From Urbifossiella limnaea (GTDB taxonomy: Bacteria > Planctomycetota > Planctomycetia > Gemmatales > Gemmataceae): a stretch of DNA of 64,000 bases. The notes below the pieces were generated by a model that had not been told where the DNA came from, did no database searches, and saw nothing but the letters and a program-made list of their open reading frames with translations. Of this stretch, positions 23,690 to 32,206 are shown piece after piece. The DNA is taken from positions 6,184,322 through 6,248,321 of the forward strand of contig NZ_CP036273.1 in the NCBI RefSeq assembly GCF_007747215.1, read 5' to 3'. Numbering within the stretch: the stretch's first letter is position 1; every line of letters begins with the position of its first letter. The position numbers and the translations under genes were made by a program.

Positions 23690-25471
23690 GTGGGAACCGA
23701 CGCCGCTACCGACCCCGTGCCGACCAGCCACCCGGTCGGGTTCCGATTCTTCTTCTGGGGCGAGTTCGCCGAGCGCTGCTCGTACTACGGGATGCGGGCG
23801 ATCCTCGCCCTGTACATGACCGAGAAGCTCGGCGTGGACAAGGCCGACGCCGGCACGTTCATGTCGCTGTTCATCGCGGCGTGCTACTTCTTCCCGCTCG
23901 TCGGCGGGTACGTGGCCGACAACTTCCTCGGCAAGTACTGGACGATCGTGCTGTTCTCGGTGCCGTACGTCGCGGCCCAGTTCCTCGTCGGCATCGAGGA
24001 CAAGTACGTGGTGTTCGGGGCGCTGGTGCTGCTGGCGATGGGGAGCGGCGTCATCAAGCCGAACATCTCGACCCTGATGGGGATGACCTACGAGCAGCAG
24101 CGGCCCGGCCAGGAGCAGCTCCTGACCAGCGCGTTCAGCTGGTTCTACATGGCGATCAACTTCGGCGCCGGCATCTCGCAGCTGGCGATGCCGTGGCTGC
24201 GGACGAACTACAGCTACCAGGTGGCGTTCCTGTTCCCGGCCGGGCTGATGGCGCTGGCCCTGATGCTGTTCGCCGCCGGCAAGCGGTACTACGCCAAGGA
24301 GACGATCGAGCGGAAGGTGGTGACCGACGGCCCCCCGCCGGAGGACACGACGACGATCACCGGCATCCCGGTCCGGTACAAGGCGGTGACCCAGGCCGAG
24401 AAGGACGCCGACCGGGCGCTGAAGATTCAGGTGCTCAGCCGGATCGGGCTGGTGTTCCTGCTGGTGATGTTCTTCTGGGCCATCTTCGACCAGTCGGCCA
24501 GCACGTGGATCTTCTTCGCCGACACGTACATGGAGAACATCCTGTTCGGCGTGCCGGTCACGGCCGACCAGATTCAGGCGTTCAACGCCTGGTTCATCGT
24601 GCTGCTGGTGCCGGCGAGCGTGTTCCTGTTCAAGTCGCTCGACCAGGCCGGGCTGAAGGTGAAGGCGACGCAGAAGATGGCCGTGGGCTTCCTCTTCACC
24701 GGGCTGGCGATGGCGATCATGAGCCTGGCCGGGTTCATGGCCGGAGCCAAGCAGGACGCGGTGAAGATCACCACGCCCGAGGGCGCCGTCGTGGTGCCGG
24801 TGGCGAAGACGCCGCTGAAGGACGTCAAGGCCGGCACGGCCGAGTTCGGCCCGGTGAAGGTGACGGCCGCCGACTGGGCCTACGACGAGGGGAAGAAGCG
24901 GCTGACGTTCGCGTCCGGCACCGTCCGGCTGGCCGACGGGAAGGAGCTGCTGGTGACCGGCGGCCACCTCGTCGCCGAGGAGTTCCCGGACGCCGCCGGG
25001 TGGGAGCGCGGCGGGGTGCTGGAGCCGCTGCTGAAGTCCGGCGAGGACCGGGCCAAGGCCGGCACCGAACCGACCAAGGCGACCGCCGAGGTGATCGACT
25101 GGGTGAAGCCCGCCGAGCGCGTGACGGTGTGGTGGCAGGTGCTGGCCTACCTCATCATCACCGTGGCCGAAATCCTGATCTCGGTGACCGGCCTGGAGCT
25201 GGCGTTCGTGGCCGCCCCGCAGTCGATGAAGAGCTTCGTGACCGGGTGCTGGCTGGCCGTGGTGTTCCTGGCGAACCTGCTGATCAACGCGCCGATCACC
25301 CGCCTCTACCCGGTGATGGCCCCGGGTGTGTACTTCGCCATGCTGGCCGGGGCGATGGTGGTGGTGGTGGTGGTGTTCATCCCGGTGGCGATGGCCTTCA
25401 ACCGCGGGATGGCGGCGCAGGCGAACACGGCCCCCCGTCGGATCGGCGAGGCGGAGACGGAAGCGGTGTAA
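23690..25471 (+). CDS. POT family proton-dependent oligopeptide transporter
   Basis: A 593-residue membrane transporter of the PTR2/POT group in the major facilitator superfamily, which imports di- and tripeptides with protons. The signature EFAERCSYYGMRA with the ExxER motif lies near residue 22. GYVADNFLGKYWTIVLFS and the FSWFYMAINFGA motif of the family follow. About 12 or more membrane segments are predictable. A soluble block of roughly 125 residues (about 352-478, from AGAKQDAVKITTPEG to IDWVKPAERV) interrupts two late membrane helices and is larger than usual loops. The start is GTG at 23690. A run of GTG codons near 25357 encodes valines in the last helix. Confidence 0.92.
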   Translation: MGTDAATDPVPTSHPVGFRFFFWGEFAERCSYYGMRAILALYMTEKLGVDKADAGTFMSLFIAACYFFPLVGGYVADNFLGKYWTIVLFSVPYVAAQFLVGIEDKYVVFGALVLLAMGSGVIKPNISTLMGMTYEQQRPGQEQLLTSAFSWFYMAINFGAGISQLAMPWLRTNYSYQVAFLFPAGLMALALMLFAAGKRYYAKETIERKVVTDGPPPEDTTTITGIPVRYKAVTQAEKDADRALKIQVLSRIGLVFLLVMFFWAIFDQSASTWIFFADTYMENILFGVPVTADQIQAFNAWFIVLLVPASVFLFKSLDQAGLKVKATQKMAVGFLFTGLAMAIMSLAGFMAGAKQDAVKITTPEGAVVVPVAKTPLKDVKAGTAEFGPVKVTAADWAYDEGKKRLTFASGTVRLADGKELLVTGGHLVAEEFPDAAGWERGGVLEPLLKSGEDRAKAGTEPTKATAEVIDWVKPAERVTVWWQVLAYLIITVAEILISVTGLELAFVAAPQSMKSFVTGCWLAVVFLANLLINAPITRLYPVMAPGVYFAMLAGAMVVVVVVFIPVAMAFNRGMAAQANTAPRRIGEAETEAV

Positions 25472-25479
25472 GCGAAGTT

Positions 25480-25523
25480 GCCGCTTGCGGCTTAGCGTCG
25501 CGGGACGCTAAGCCGCAAGCGGC
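25480..25523. repeat. palindromic repeat, family A copy 3
   Basis: Perfect 20-bp arms (25480-25499, 25504-25523) with a 4-base loop. The core is GCCGCTTGCGGCTTAGCGTC. It lies exactly between the convergent POT transporter and rhodanese genes, one base from the rhodanese stop, a position suited to a shared terminator. Confidence 0.9.
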
Positions 25524-25524
25524 G

Positions 25525-25851
25525 TCAGTACCGCGGGACCGACGGATCGATCAGCCGGCTCCAGGCGTCGATCCCGCCGGCCAGCGACGCGGCGTTATCG
25601 TGCCCCGCGGCCCGCAGCACCGCCGCCCCGCGCAGGCTCCGCACCCCGTGGTGGCACAGCACCACCACCAGCGCCCCCGCCGGCGGCTGCACTTCGTCCG
25701 TGCGTCCCGCCAACTCCGGCAGCGGAATCAGCAGGCTCCCCGGCAGGCGGCAGTAGGCGTACTCGTCGGGGTTGCGCACGTCCACGAGGTACACCGGCTC
25801 ACCGGCGTCCTGCATCCGCTTCAGCTCGGCGACCGTCAGTTGCGGGATCAT
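25525..25851 (-). CDS. rhodanese-like domain protein
   Basis: A 108-residue single rhodanese domain. Motifs are YLVDVRNPDEYAYCRLPGS near the N-terminus and the active-site loop VVLCHHGVRS, with the catalytic cysteine that carries persulfide sulfur. The C-terminal GGIDAW matches the usual GG.xxW end. Such proteins hand sulfur to other enzymes. It is the last gene of a tight seven-gene minus-strand run, four bases after ybeY. The ThiS-ThiG fusion elsewhere in the window needs a sulfur donor, but no direct link is shown. Confidence 0.92.
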   Translation of the reverse strand: MIPQLTVAELKRMQDAGEPVYLVDVRNPDEYAYCRLPGSLLIPLPELAGRTDEVQPPAGALVVVLCHHGVRSLRGAAVLRAAGHDNAASLAGGIDAWSRLIDPSVPRY

Positions 25852-25855
25852 CCAC

Positions 25856-26296
25856 TCACTCCCCGGCGATGTCCGGCAGGCCCAGCTTCGTCAGGTACTC
25901 GCGCTCCTTCGCCCGCATCGCGGCGGCGCCGCGGTCGTCGGTGTCGGTGTACCCGCACAGGTGGAGGCACCCGTGGACGACGTAGAGCACCAACTCCGGG
26001 CCGACGGCGTGGCCGCGGTCGGCGGCGTACTCCGTCGCCACGCCGTAGCCGATGACCACGTCGCCCTCCAGCTTCTTCGCCCCGGCGGCGCTGTGCGGGA
26101 AGGTGAGCACGTCGGTCGGCTCGTCGTGGTTCAGGAACTGCTTGTTCAGCCGGTGGATGTGGGCGTCGTCCACGAACGCCAGCGTCACCGCGGCCTCGCG
26201 CACGCCCTCGCCCTCGAGCACGACGCGGGCGGCGTCCTTGAGGGCGGCGAAGTCGAGCGGGTACTCGTACGGGTTCGACACGCGGGCGCGGATCAT
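25856..26296 (-). CDS. ybeY: endoribonuclease YbeY, rRNA maturation
   Basis: A 146-residue metal-dependent endoribonuclease that matures 16S rRNA and takes part in ribosome quality control. The zinc motif is HGCLHLCGYTDTDD: two histidines are kept, and aspartate stands where many homologues have the third histidine (GYDH). I believe this aspartate variant is common in some phyla. Upstream are FVDDAHIHRLNKQFL and TDVLTFPHS, typical of the family. The ATG at 26294-26296 overlaps the stop of the phosphoesterase by four bases (ATGA), so I prefer it to the ATG nine bases further upstream. Confidence 0.93.
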   Translation of the reverse strand: MIRARVSNPYEYPLDFAALKDAARVVLEGEGVREAAVTLAFVDDAHIHRLNKQFLNHDEPTDVLTFPHSAAGAKKLEGDVVIGYGVATEYAADRGHAVGPELVLYVVHGCLHLCGYTDTDDRGAAAMRAKEREYLTKLGLPDIAGE

Positions 26297-26907
26297 GCGT
26301 CCCATTCTACGACCACCGGCCGGCCGCGCCCGTCGAAGCAGCTGGCGTTCACGAACGTGGTGCCGTCGATGTCGCTGCGCCCCGCGGCCTCGTGGATGTG
26401 GCCGAACACGTGAAGCCGCGGCCGTACCTCCATCACGCGGTCGAACAGGTCGCGGCAGCCGACCAGCTCACCGCGAATCGTGCGGTCCAGGATTCCCGCC
26501 GGCGGGCCGTGCGTGATGAGGATGTCGGTGCCGTCGGGAATCTTCGCCCACACGGCGGCGAGGGCGGGGCCGCGCTCCAGGTTGAACGCCCAGCCGCCGA
26601 ACCACGGCTGCCACGGGCTGCCGTACACCGTCAGTCCGCCGACCGTGACCGCGGTGTCTTCGAGGTAGTGGGCGTGGGTGAGGAGCGCCCGTGCGGCCCG
26701 CGGCTGTTCCTGAAACGCGAAGTCGTGGTTGCCGCAGATGACGACCTTGTGCGGGTGCGGGAGTTCCCCGAGCCAGCGGTCGAAGTCGGCGACGGTGTCG
26801 AGTTCGCCGCGGCGGGTGATGTCGCCGGCGTGGACGAGGAGGTCGCCGTCGGGCACGGTCAGGTCGCGGTGCCCCCCGTGGGTGTCGCTGACGCAGACGA
26901 TCCGCAT
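26293..26907 (-). CDS. metallophosphoesterase
   Basis: A 204-residue calcineurin-like phosphoesterase. The two-metal site motifs are all present: VSDTHGG at the N-terminus, HAGDITRRG, CGNHDF, and later THGPPAG and FGHIHEA. The short form resembles bacterial enzymes with phosphodiesterase activity of unknown in vivo substrate. It overlaps ybeY by four bases and follows the retropepsin-like gene by six bases, so it is part of the operon. The function within this operon is not evident. Confidence 0.93.
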   Translation of the reverse strand: MRIVCVSDTHGGHRDLTVPDGDLLVHAGDITRRGELDTVADFDRWLGELPHPHKVVICGNHDFAFQEQPRAARALLTHAHYLEDTAVTVGGLTVYGSPWQPWFGGWAFNLERGPALAAVWAKIPDGTDILITHGPPAGILDRTIRGELVGCRDLFDRVMEVRPRLHVFGHIHEAAGRSDIDGTTFVNASCFDGRGRPVVVEWDA

Positions 26908-26913
26908 GGGGGG

Positions 26914-27354
26914 TCAGTAGTCGAGGGTGAAGGTGAGCGACGGGCCGTCGAGGCGGAAGGCGCACAGCACGAGCAGGTCGCGGCCGATCAGAATGTCGCA
27001 GCCGAACGGGCCGAGCGGAACCTCCGTCAGCGGCAGGTCGGCCTTGTGGAAGTTGTCCGCGACACGCCCACTCGGGTGCGGGATGGTCAAGGAGGCGGCG
27101 TACTGGACCGCGTACCCGAGCCCGCCCGCGGCTGGCACGTTGATGTGAGTGAACCCGTAGTGGTCGAGCGGAAGCCGGGCGAGCACGTCCGGGTCGACGC
27201 ACGTCACCTGTGCCCCGGTGTCGACGAGGGCGAGCACGTCGATCGGCTGCGGTATCGGGCTGCCGGCGGCCCGGAGGCGGCGGACTTCCTTCGCGCTCAG
27301 TCCGATCCAAACCCGGAGCGCTGCCCCGTCGGCCTCGTTCCACGACCCGCTCAC
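26914..27354 (-). CDS. retropepsin-like aspartic protease
   Basis: A 146-residue single-domain aspartic protease candidate. The catalytic motif is D45-T-G-A in ALVDTGAQVTCVD, and the flap-distal psi-loop motif is CDILIGRDLL, as in retropepsins, which act as dimers. The start is a GTG whose bases overlap the TGA of the upstream gene (GTGA), so translation is coupled; longer versions of the frame would run through other genes. Standalone prokaryotic retropepsin-like proteins are little studied. Their pairing with a small upstream protein is discussed in the findings. Substrate unknown. Confidence 0.85.
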   Translation of the reverse strand: MSGSWNEADGAALRVWIGLSAKEVRRLRAAGSPIPQPIDVLALVDTGAQVTCVDPDVLARLPLDHYGFTHINVPAAGGLGYAVQYAASLTIPHPSGRVADNFHKADLPLTEVPLGPFGCDILIGRDLLVLCAFRLDGPSLTFTLDY

Positions 27355-27647
27355 GCCGGGCACGGGGCGGCCTCCGCGGCCGGGACGGTGCCGAACACCT
27401 CGGCGAGTGGGTCGAGCAGCTTCGCGTCGATCCGTTGAACCAGGAACGTGCCGGGCTCGAACTGGCCGAGCCCGTACTGAAGGCCGTCCCCGTAGGTGTC
27501 CCAGGTGCCGAACGTTTCGCTGCCGCGCACCACGACGTACCGGCCCTCGCCCCCGAGCTCCGCGAGCATCTCCGGGAGGGCGCGGTAGTACGTCCGCATC
27601 GGTTCCTCCATCCACGGGTGTCGCGCCAGCAGTTCGGGGATCGTCAT
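27351..27647 (-). CDS. small protein paired with retropepsin-like protease (DUF5678-like)
   Basis: A 98-residue protein with core pattern GRYVVVRGSETFGTWDTY, followed by DALQ-like helix GDGLQYGLGQF and EPGTFLVQRI. This resembles the small DUF5678-type proteins that bacteria often encode next to retropepsin-like proteases. The two genes overlap by four bases, which implies equal and coupled expression. It may be an inhibitor, a substrate or a targeting partner of the protease. The family name is from memory of the pattern. Confidence 0.75.
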   Translation of the reverse strand: MTIPELLARHPWMEEPMRTYYRALPEMLAELGGEGRYVVVRGSETFGTWDTYGDGLQYGLGQFEPGTFLVQRIDAKLLDPLAEVFGTVPAAEAAPCPA

Positions 27648-27674
27648 TGTCGCTCCTCGGCAGTCCTTCCCATC

Positions 27675-28223
27675 CTACCCGCCGGGCCGGCCGCGCACCA
27701 GCCGCGCGAACGTGCGGTACGCCCGCCACAACCCCGCCACCGAGCCCACCGCGCCGGCCGCGCACCACAGCGCCACCGTCGCGTCGCCGGCGCCCGCCGC
27801 CTGCCACGCCTTCGCGCCCAGCGCGGCCGTCAGCCCGAGGCCCATCGGCGTCAGGAAGCCGACCAGGAACGACCCCACGAGCCACGACGGAAGCACCGTC
27901 CGCCGGTTCGCCGACGGCACGCCGCGCCACAGCCGCCGGGCCAGCCACGCCAGCGCGAACCCGACCACGCCGTGACCCGCGCCGATGCCGAGCAGCAGCC
28001 CCGCCAGCGGCCACTCGTTCCGCCACGCGAAGTGCGCCGCGGCCACGGGCGTGAGCAACCCGGCGAGCAGGAAGTACGCCGCGACCGGGGTGAGAGCCGC
28101 GGCGCCCAACAGGCGCGGCCAGCGGCCGACGTCGGCGAAGTAGTCGGTGCCGCGGGCGAGCTTGCCGAGGTTGCTCGGCTCGTCGGCGTCGGGGCGGTCG
28201 AAGGGGATGAGGTCGGAGTCCAC
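27675..28223 (-). CDS. membrane protein of unknown function
   Basis: A 182-residue protein with a hydrophilic N-terminus (DSDLIPFDRPDADEPSNLG) and about four membrane helices, such as LLGAAALTPVAAYFLLAGLL and GIGAGHGVVGFALAWLA. The start is GTG at 28221-28223. It lies 14 bases after the GT87-like gene and 27 bases before the small DUF5678-like gene, within the same run. No family is recognised. Confidence 0.75.
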   Translation of the reverse strand: MDSDLIPFDRPDADEPSNLGKLARGTDYFADVGRWPRLLGAAALTPVAAYFLLAGLLTPVAAAHFAWRNEWPLAGLLLGIGAGHGVVGFALAWLARRLWRGVPSANRRTVLPSWLVGSFLVGFLTPMGLGLTAALGAKAWQAAGAGDATVALWCAAGAVGSVAGLWRAYRTFARLVRGRPGG

Positions 28224-28237
28224 GGCGTCACGGGGGG

Positions 28238-29572
28238 TCAGGCGGCGCGGCGCATCGGCAGCGGCTCCGCCGCCGCCTCCGGCCGCCGGGCGATCGCCGC
28301 CAGCCCCAGCGCCCACAGGCCGATCGTCGCGGCGGCGCCCAGCCCGCCCTCGCGGAGGCGGTCGAATACCGGGCCGGGGAACAGCGGCACCGCGGTGATG
28401 ATAGCCCACGCCGCCAGCGCCGTCGTGGTGCGGGCGTCCGCCGTCAGTGCCCCCGGCCGCGCCGCCAGCCCGCGGAGCCACAGCCCGCACGCCAGCGGCA
28501 GCACGAAGGCGTAGTAGTGCATGTGCGACACCGGCGTCATCAACATCATCACCGCGCACAGGCCACCGAACAGCACCAGCTGGTCGGCCGGCGCCGGCCC
28601 CGCACGGCGGAACCCGACCCACGCCGTCACCAGCAGCATCGTGCCGCTCACGGCCAGGTGCGCCACTTTGGCCGCCCGGCCCGGCTGGTCCGGCCGCGCC
28701 GCCGGGTCGGGGTGCTGCCAGGCGTGGACCGCCGCCAGCACCGACTGGCTGTCCGTCGCCGCCGCCCCGTGCAGTTCCTTCGCCCGCGTCTGGTCGCCGT
28801 GCTCGTCGAACACCGGCCCCAGCACCACCCGCACGAGCTTCGCGTTCACGTCCACCGCGCCCGGCACGCCCCACACCGCCGCCGGCACGACGCCGATGAG
28901 CACCACCACCGCGGCCGCGGCGCCGACCAGCGCCCGCCAGTCGCGGCGGACCAGCGGGTACACCACCAGCAGCGTCGGGATGATCTTCAGGACCGCGGCC
29001 GCGGCCAGCCACGCGCCGCCGGCGTAGCGGCGGTTCCGCACCACGGCGGCGAACCCGGCCGCCCACAGCGCCACCACCATCGGGTTGACCTGCCCGCGGC
29101 CGAGGGTGTGACCCAGCCCGCCGAGGCACACGTACACCGGCACCAGCCGGGCGTACCACCACCGCCGCGAGCCACGCTCCAGTGTCGGCAGCACCACCCC
29201 GGCGAACGTGTGGACCGCGTAGCCGATCGCCAGCAGGCTCAGCGCGTACCACACGCCGACGGACACGGCGTAGGGCACGTACCCGGCTTGCGGCAGGAAC
29301 TTGTACGGGTGGGCCAGCGGCACCATCGCCACGGCGAACGGCGGCGGGTAGGCGTAGTGCCAGCCGTTGTCGTCGGTCACGTCGTAAATGTCGAGGCCGG
29401 CGCGGACGGCCCAGCCGGCGCGGGCGAAGACGCCGAAGTCGGTCTTCGGCGTGGTCTGGAACGCCGAGCGGATTTCGGTGAGCACCCCGAACGCGACCAG
29501 CAGCAGCGCGAGCAGGGCGAGGCCGACGCGCTCCCAGGTCCGGAGGCGGTCGGAGGTGGGGGACGGTGTCAT
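28238..29572 (-). CDS. GT87-like integral membrane glycosyltransferase (DUF2029)
   Basis: A 444-residue multi-pass membrane protein of the DUF2029/GT87 type, related to polyprenyl-phosphate mannosyltransferases. The first periplasmic loop holds the family pattern TDFGVFARAGWAVRAGLDIYD and AYPPPFA, where the aspartate is likely catalytic. About ten membrane helices follow. Such enzymes transfer a sugar from a lipid carrier to glycolipids or proteins outside the membrane. The ATG at 29570-29572 is chosen; GGAGG lies a little upstream. It is the first gene of the minus-strand operon. Confidence 0.85.
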   Translation of the reverse strand: MTPSPTSDRLRTWERVGLALLALLLVAFGVLTEIRSAFQTTPKTDFGVFARAGWAVRAGLDIYDVTDDNGWHYAYPPPFAVAMVPLAHPYKFLPQAGYVPYAVSVGVWYALSLLAIGYAVHTFAGVVLPTLERGSRRWWYARLVPVYVCLGGLGHTLGRGQVNPMVVALWAAGFAAVVRNRRYAGGAWLAAAAVLKIIPTLLVVYPLVRRDWRALVGAAAAVVVLIGVVPAAVWGVPGAVDVNAKLVRVVLGPVFDEHGDQTRAKELHGAAATDSQSVLAAVHAWQHPDPAARPDQPGRAAKVAHLAVSGTMLLVTAWVGFRRAGPAPADQLVLFGGLCAVMMLMTPVSHMHYYAFVLPLACGLWLRGLAARPGALTADARTTTALAAWAIITAVPLFPGPVFDRLREGGLGAAATIGLWALGLAAIARRPEAAAEPLPMRRAA

Positions 29573-29912
29573 TCCGGGGTTATCGGCAATTCCGCCGGCG
29601 GACGCGAGCCCAGCTGTACTCGGTGGCACGAGTGTCGGGCGGGTTCCTTCATGGTGCGGCGCGTGCGCCCCCTAACTCGCACGATGTGAGCCCGATTCAC
29701 GATGGCACATTGGAGCGACGCCGGCGGCGTGGAACGTTGCGGCGCCGTGGGTTACGACGAACGGGGGTGCGGCGCCGTCCCACGACCATACGGCGGCGGT
29801 CAACCCGGCGCGCGAGCGGAAGTTGTGGCGACTGCTCGACGCGATCCGCTGGGAGACGTAAGTGGCGGTGCCGTTCGCGGCTCCAAGGTGGCCAACGCTC
29901 CGGCCGGTTGCG
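29573..29912. other. 340-bp intergenic region, no confident gene
   Basis: This is upstream of the GT87-like operon and should hold its promoter. Open frames are present on both strands, but they look like random high-GC translation without domains or a ribosome site. Base composition is slightly more mixed than in flanking genes. I see no RNA gene or strong palindrome. Confidence 0.4.
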
Positions 29913-30083
29913 TCACATCCACGAAGTCGCTGCGACCAACCCGACGTACCCGAGGACCCCCGCGGCCACCACCCCGCCGCCCGCGGCGGCACCGGTGGCC
30001 GGCCCACGACGGCGCCCGACCACGAGGCCCACGCCGAGTGCCAGGGCGGTCACGACCGCAGCGAGGATGACTGTGATGCCCAC
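29913..30083 (-). CDS. small single-pass or two-pass membrane protein
   Basis: A 56-residue hydrophobic peptide starting at GTG 30081-30083, with GGAGG about 8 bases upstream on the minus strand. It has two hydrophobic stretches, ITVILAAVVTALALGVGLVVG and GGVVAAGVLGYVGLVAA, separated by basic residues GRRRGP. It could be a small membrane protein of the kind that regulates larger complexes. There is no family match. The ribosome site and clean hydrophobic pattern are the main support. Confidence 0.5.
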   Translation of the reverse strand: MGITVILAAVVTALALGVGLVVGRRRGPATGAAAGGGVVAAGVLGYVGLVAATSWM

Positions 30084-30189
30084 CGACCGCCCTCCGGTGA
30101 TCAAGTAATCACAGGCTAACTCGCTCGCCCTCGCCGGGGAATACCTTCGCCGGGCCGCCACGGTATTGGTCCGAGTCGGCGAGGCATCC

Positions 30190-31626
30190 CTACGCCGCCG
30201 GCTTCACCCCCAGCCGCCGTAGCACCGACCGCGCCGCGGCCCAGCCGCACATCCCGTGAACGCCGCCGCCGGGCGGCGTCGACGACGAGCACAGCCACAG
30301 CCGCGAGTTCGCCGTCCGGTACGGGTCGAACTTCGCCACCGGCCGCGTGAACAGCTGCCACAGGTCCGTCACGCCGCCGCTGATGTCGCCGCCCACGTAG
30401 TTCGGGTTGTACGCCTCCATCGCCGCCGCCGTCGTCACGTGCCGGCCGAGCACCACGTCGCGGAAGCCCGGGGCGAAGCGCTCCATTTGCGCCTCGATGC
30501 GGCCCAGCATGTCCTCCCCGCCGCCCGGCGGGACGTGGCAGTAGCCCCAGCCGACGTGTTTCCCCGCCGGCGCCCGCGACGGGTCGATCACGCCCGGCTG
30601 CACGAACAGCACGAACGGCTTCTCCGCGTGCCGGCCCTCGAACCCGGCGCGCTCCGCGGCGGCGACCTCGTCCAGCGTGCCGCCGACGTGGACGGTGCCG
30701 GCCCCGCGCACGTCCACCGCCGCCCACGGCACCGGGGCCGACAGCGCCCAGTCCACCTTGAACACGCCGGGGCCGTGCCGGTACTTCCGCAGCCGCCGCG
30801 CGTACCCGGCCGGCAAAGCGTCGCCGGCGATCGCCAGAAGTTGCCGCGGCGACGTGTCGAACAGCACCGCCTTCGCCGGCGGCAGGTCGGCCAGCGACTT
30901 CACCCAGCGGCCCGTTTCGATCTCGCCGCCGAGTGAGCGGAAGTAGCCGGCGAGGGCGTCGGTCAGCGCCTGCGCGCCGCCGCGTGCGACCGGCCAGCCG
31001 TGGGCGTGGCCGGCCAGGCCGAGCATGAGCGCCACCGCCCCGCCGGGCCGCGACTCCAGCGGCAGGATCGCGTGCGCCGCCACCCCCGCCCACAGCGCAC
31101 GGGCTTCCCGCGTGCGGAAGTACGCCTCCGCGAAGCCGCGACCCGAGCGCAACCCGGGGAGGCCGAACCGCAGCGCGGCCAGCGGGTGCCGCGGGATCGT
31201 GAACGGCGGCCCCAGCAGGTCGGCGAACAGCCCGTCGGCGGCGCGGACGAGCGGCGCGATCAGCCGGCGGTAGGCGTCCGCGTCTTCTCCCAGACCCGCG
31301 GCGGTGTCCTCGACCGAGCGGCGGAACACGGCCGCGGTGCCGCCGTCGAGCGGGTGGGCGAACGGCAGCGGCGGGTGGAGCCATTCCAGGCCGAAGCGGT
31401 CGAGCGGCAGCGTGCGCAGGTACGGACTCGCGGCGGCCATCGGGTACACCGCCGAGCACACGTCGTGGGTGAAGCCCGGCAGCGTCAGCGCCGCCGACCG
31501 CGCCCCGCCGCCGATCGTGTCGGCCCCTTCCACGACCAGCACCGACAGGCCGGCGCGGGCCAGCTCGATGGCGGCCGCGAGGCCGTTGGGCCCGCTGCCG
31601 ACGATGACCGCGTCGCGTTCCGGCAT
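30190..31626 (-). CDS. FAD-dependent phytoene-desaturase-like oxidoreductase
   Basis: A 478-residue flavoprotein of the carotenoid/phytoene desaturase type. The N-terminal dinucleotide fold is VIVGSGPNGLAAAIELARAG followed by the ribose-binding glutamate VVEGAD. Typical later motifs are GWPVARGGAQALTDAL and, at the C-terminus, TPPGGGVHGMCGWAAA, which closes the FAD site. Carotenoid synthesis partners such as phytoene synthase are not nearby, so the substrate is open. The start is the ATG of MPERDAVIVG; the longer frame includes the divergent promoter region. A small gene is divergent from it. Confidence 0.9.
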   Translation of the reverse strand: MPERDAVIVGSGPNGLAAAIELARAGLSVLVVEGADTIGGGARSAALTLPGFTHDVCSAVYPMAAASPYLRTLPLDRFGLEWLHPPLPFAHPLDGGTAAVFRRSVEDTAAGLGEDADAYRRLIAPLVRAADGLFADLLGPPFTIPRHPLAALRFGLPGLRSGRGFAEAYFRTREARALWAGVAAHAILPLESRPGGAVALMLGLAGHAHGWPVARGGAQALTDALAGYFRSLGGEIETGRWVKSLADLPPAKAVLFDTSPRQLLAIAGDALPAGYARRLRKYRHGPGVFKVDWALSAPVPWAAVDVRGAGTVHVGGTLDEVAAAERAGFEGRHAEKPFVLFVQPGVIDPSRAPAGKHVGWGYCHVPPGGGEDMLGRIEAQMERFAPGFRDVVLGRHVTTAAAMEAYNPNYVGGDISGGVTDLWQLFTRPVAKFDPYRTANSRLWLCSSSTPPGGGVHGMCGWAAARSVLRRLGVKPAA

Positions 31627-31685
31627 GTCGCCCCCGGCACAGCCTTTGCCCTGGGTGGGTGGTCGCACCCCCACGGAGATGCTGT

Positions 31686-31868
31686 ATGGCCGCCGACCCG
31701 AACCCGCCCGCGAAGAACGAACCGGCCCCGGACGTGAAGTTGCAACCGGCGGAGCACGAGCAGGAGACCACTCCCGCCCAGGAGCGCGGCGAGCGGTACG
31801 ATCAGGCCAAGGCCGTGGCCCGCGGCGGCAAGGACGCCGGCCATGTGCCGGGGGCCGAGCCGGCGTGA
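31686..31868 (+). CDS. small hydrophilic, probably disordered protein
   Basis: A 60-residue protein rich in proline, glutamate and lysine, for example ADPNPPAKNEPAPDVKLQP and ERYDQAKAVARGGKDAGHV. It has no hydrophobic core. ACGGAGAT lies about 9 bases before the ATG and is a fair ribosome site. It is divergent from the FAD oxidoreductase. Small charged proteins of this type can be nucleoid- or stress-related, but I do not assign a function. Confidence 0.55.
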   Translation: MAADPNPPAKNEPAPDVKLQPAEHEQETTPAQERGERYDQAKAVARGGKDAGHVPGAEPA

Positions 31869-32206
31869 CCGCCGCCCCAGGCATTCGAGCCGGCGTCCGA
31901 TGGCGAGCGAATCGACTCGTCCCCGCTGAACCGCTCACCTCGTCCGACGACCGTCCCGCCCGGCGGTCGGCCGGAACCACCTACGCGGTGGCAACTTGGG
32001 ACCGACTGCCGGTATGCAATCGTCGCTCGAGCGGCGATCTGTTTTAGGCCACGTCGTCGGCCGCAAAGCGGGGTAGCCGTCCGCCGGACACCATGACACC
32101 GGCACGACCACACGGACGCCCCCGCTGCCAAATCCTGTTCTACGGTACAGCCGCACCACCCGCGCAACCGGTCCGGTCGCCACGACCCGACAGCGGAGGT
32201 CCGTCC
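31869..32206. other. 338-bp intergenic region with a hairpin
   Basis: No convincing gene. At 32019-32038 the sequence ATCGTCGCTCGAGCGGCGAT forms a hairpin with one mismatch and is followed by CTGTTTTA, a possible weak terminator for the small gene at 31686. GGAGG at 32195-32199 serves the kinase gene that follows. Confidence 0.45.

Noticed and set aside
25357-25375. GTG trinucleotide run as a microsatellite of interest
   Set aside because: It encodes valines in a membrane helix of the POT transporter, where such runs are expected.
29672-30007. 111-codon minus-strand frame upstream of the GT87-like gene
   Set aside because: No ribosome site or recognisable pattern, and it overlaps the small membrane protein frame on the same strand.
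29566-30108. 180-codon plus-strand frame between the GT87-like and FAD genes
   Set aside because: Arginine-rich, no domain and no ribosome site; it covers the opposite strand of a better small-gene candidate.
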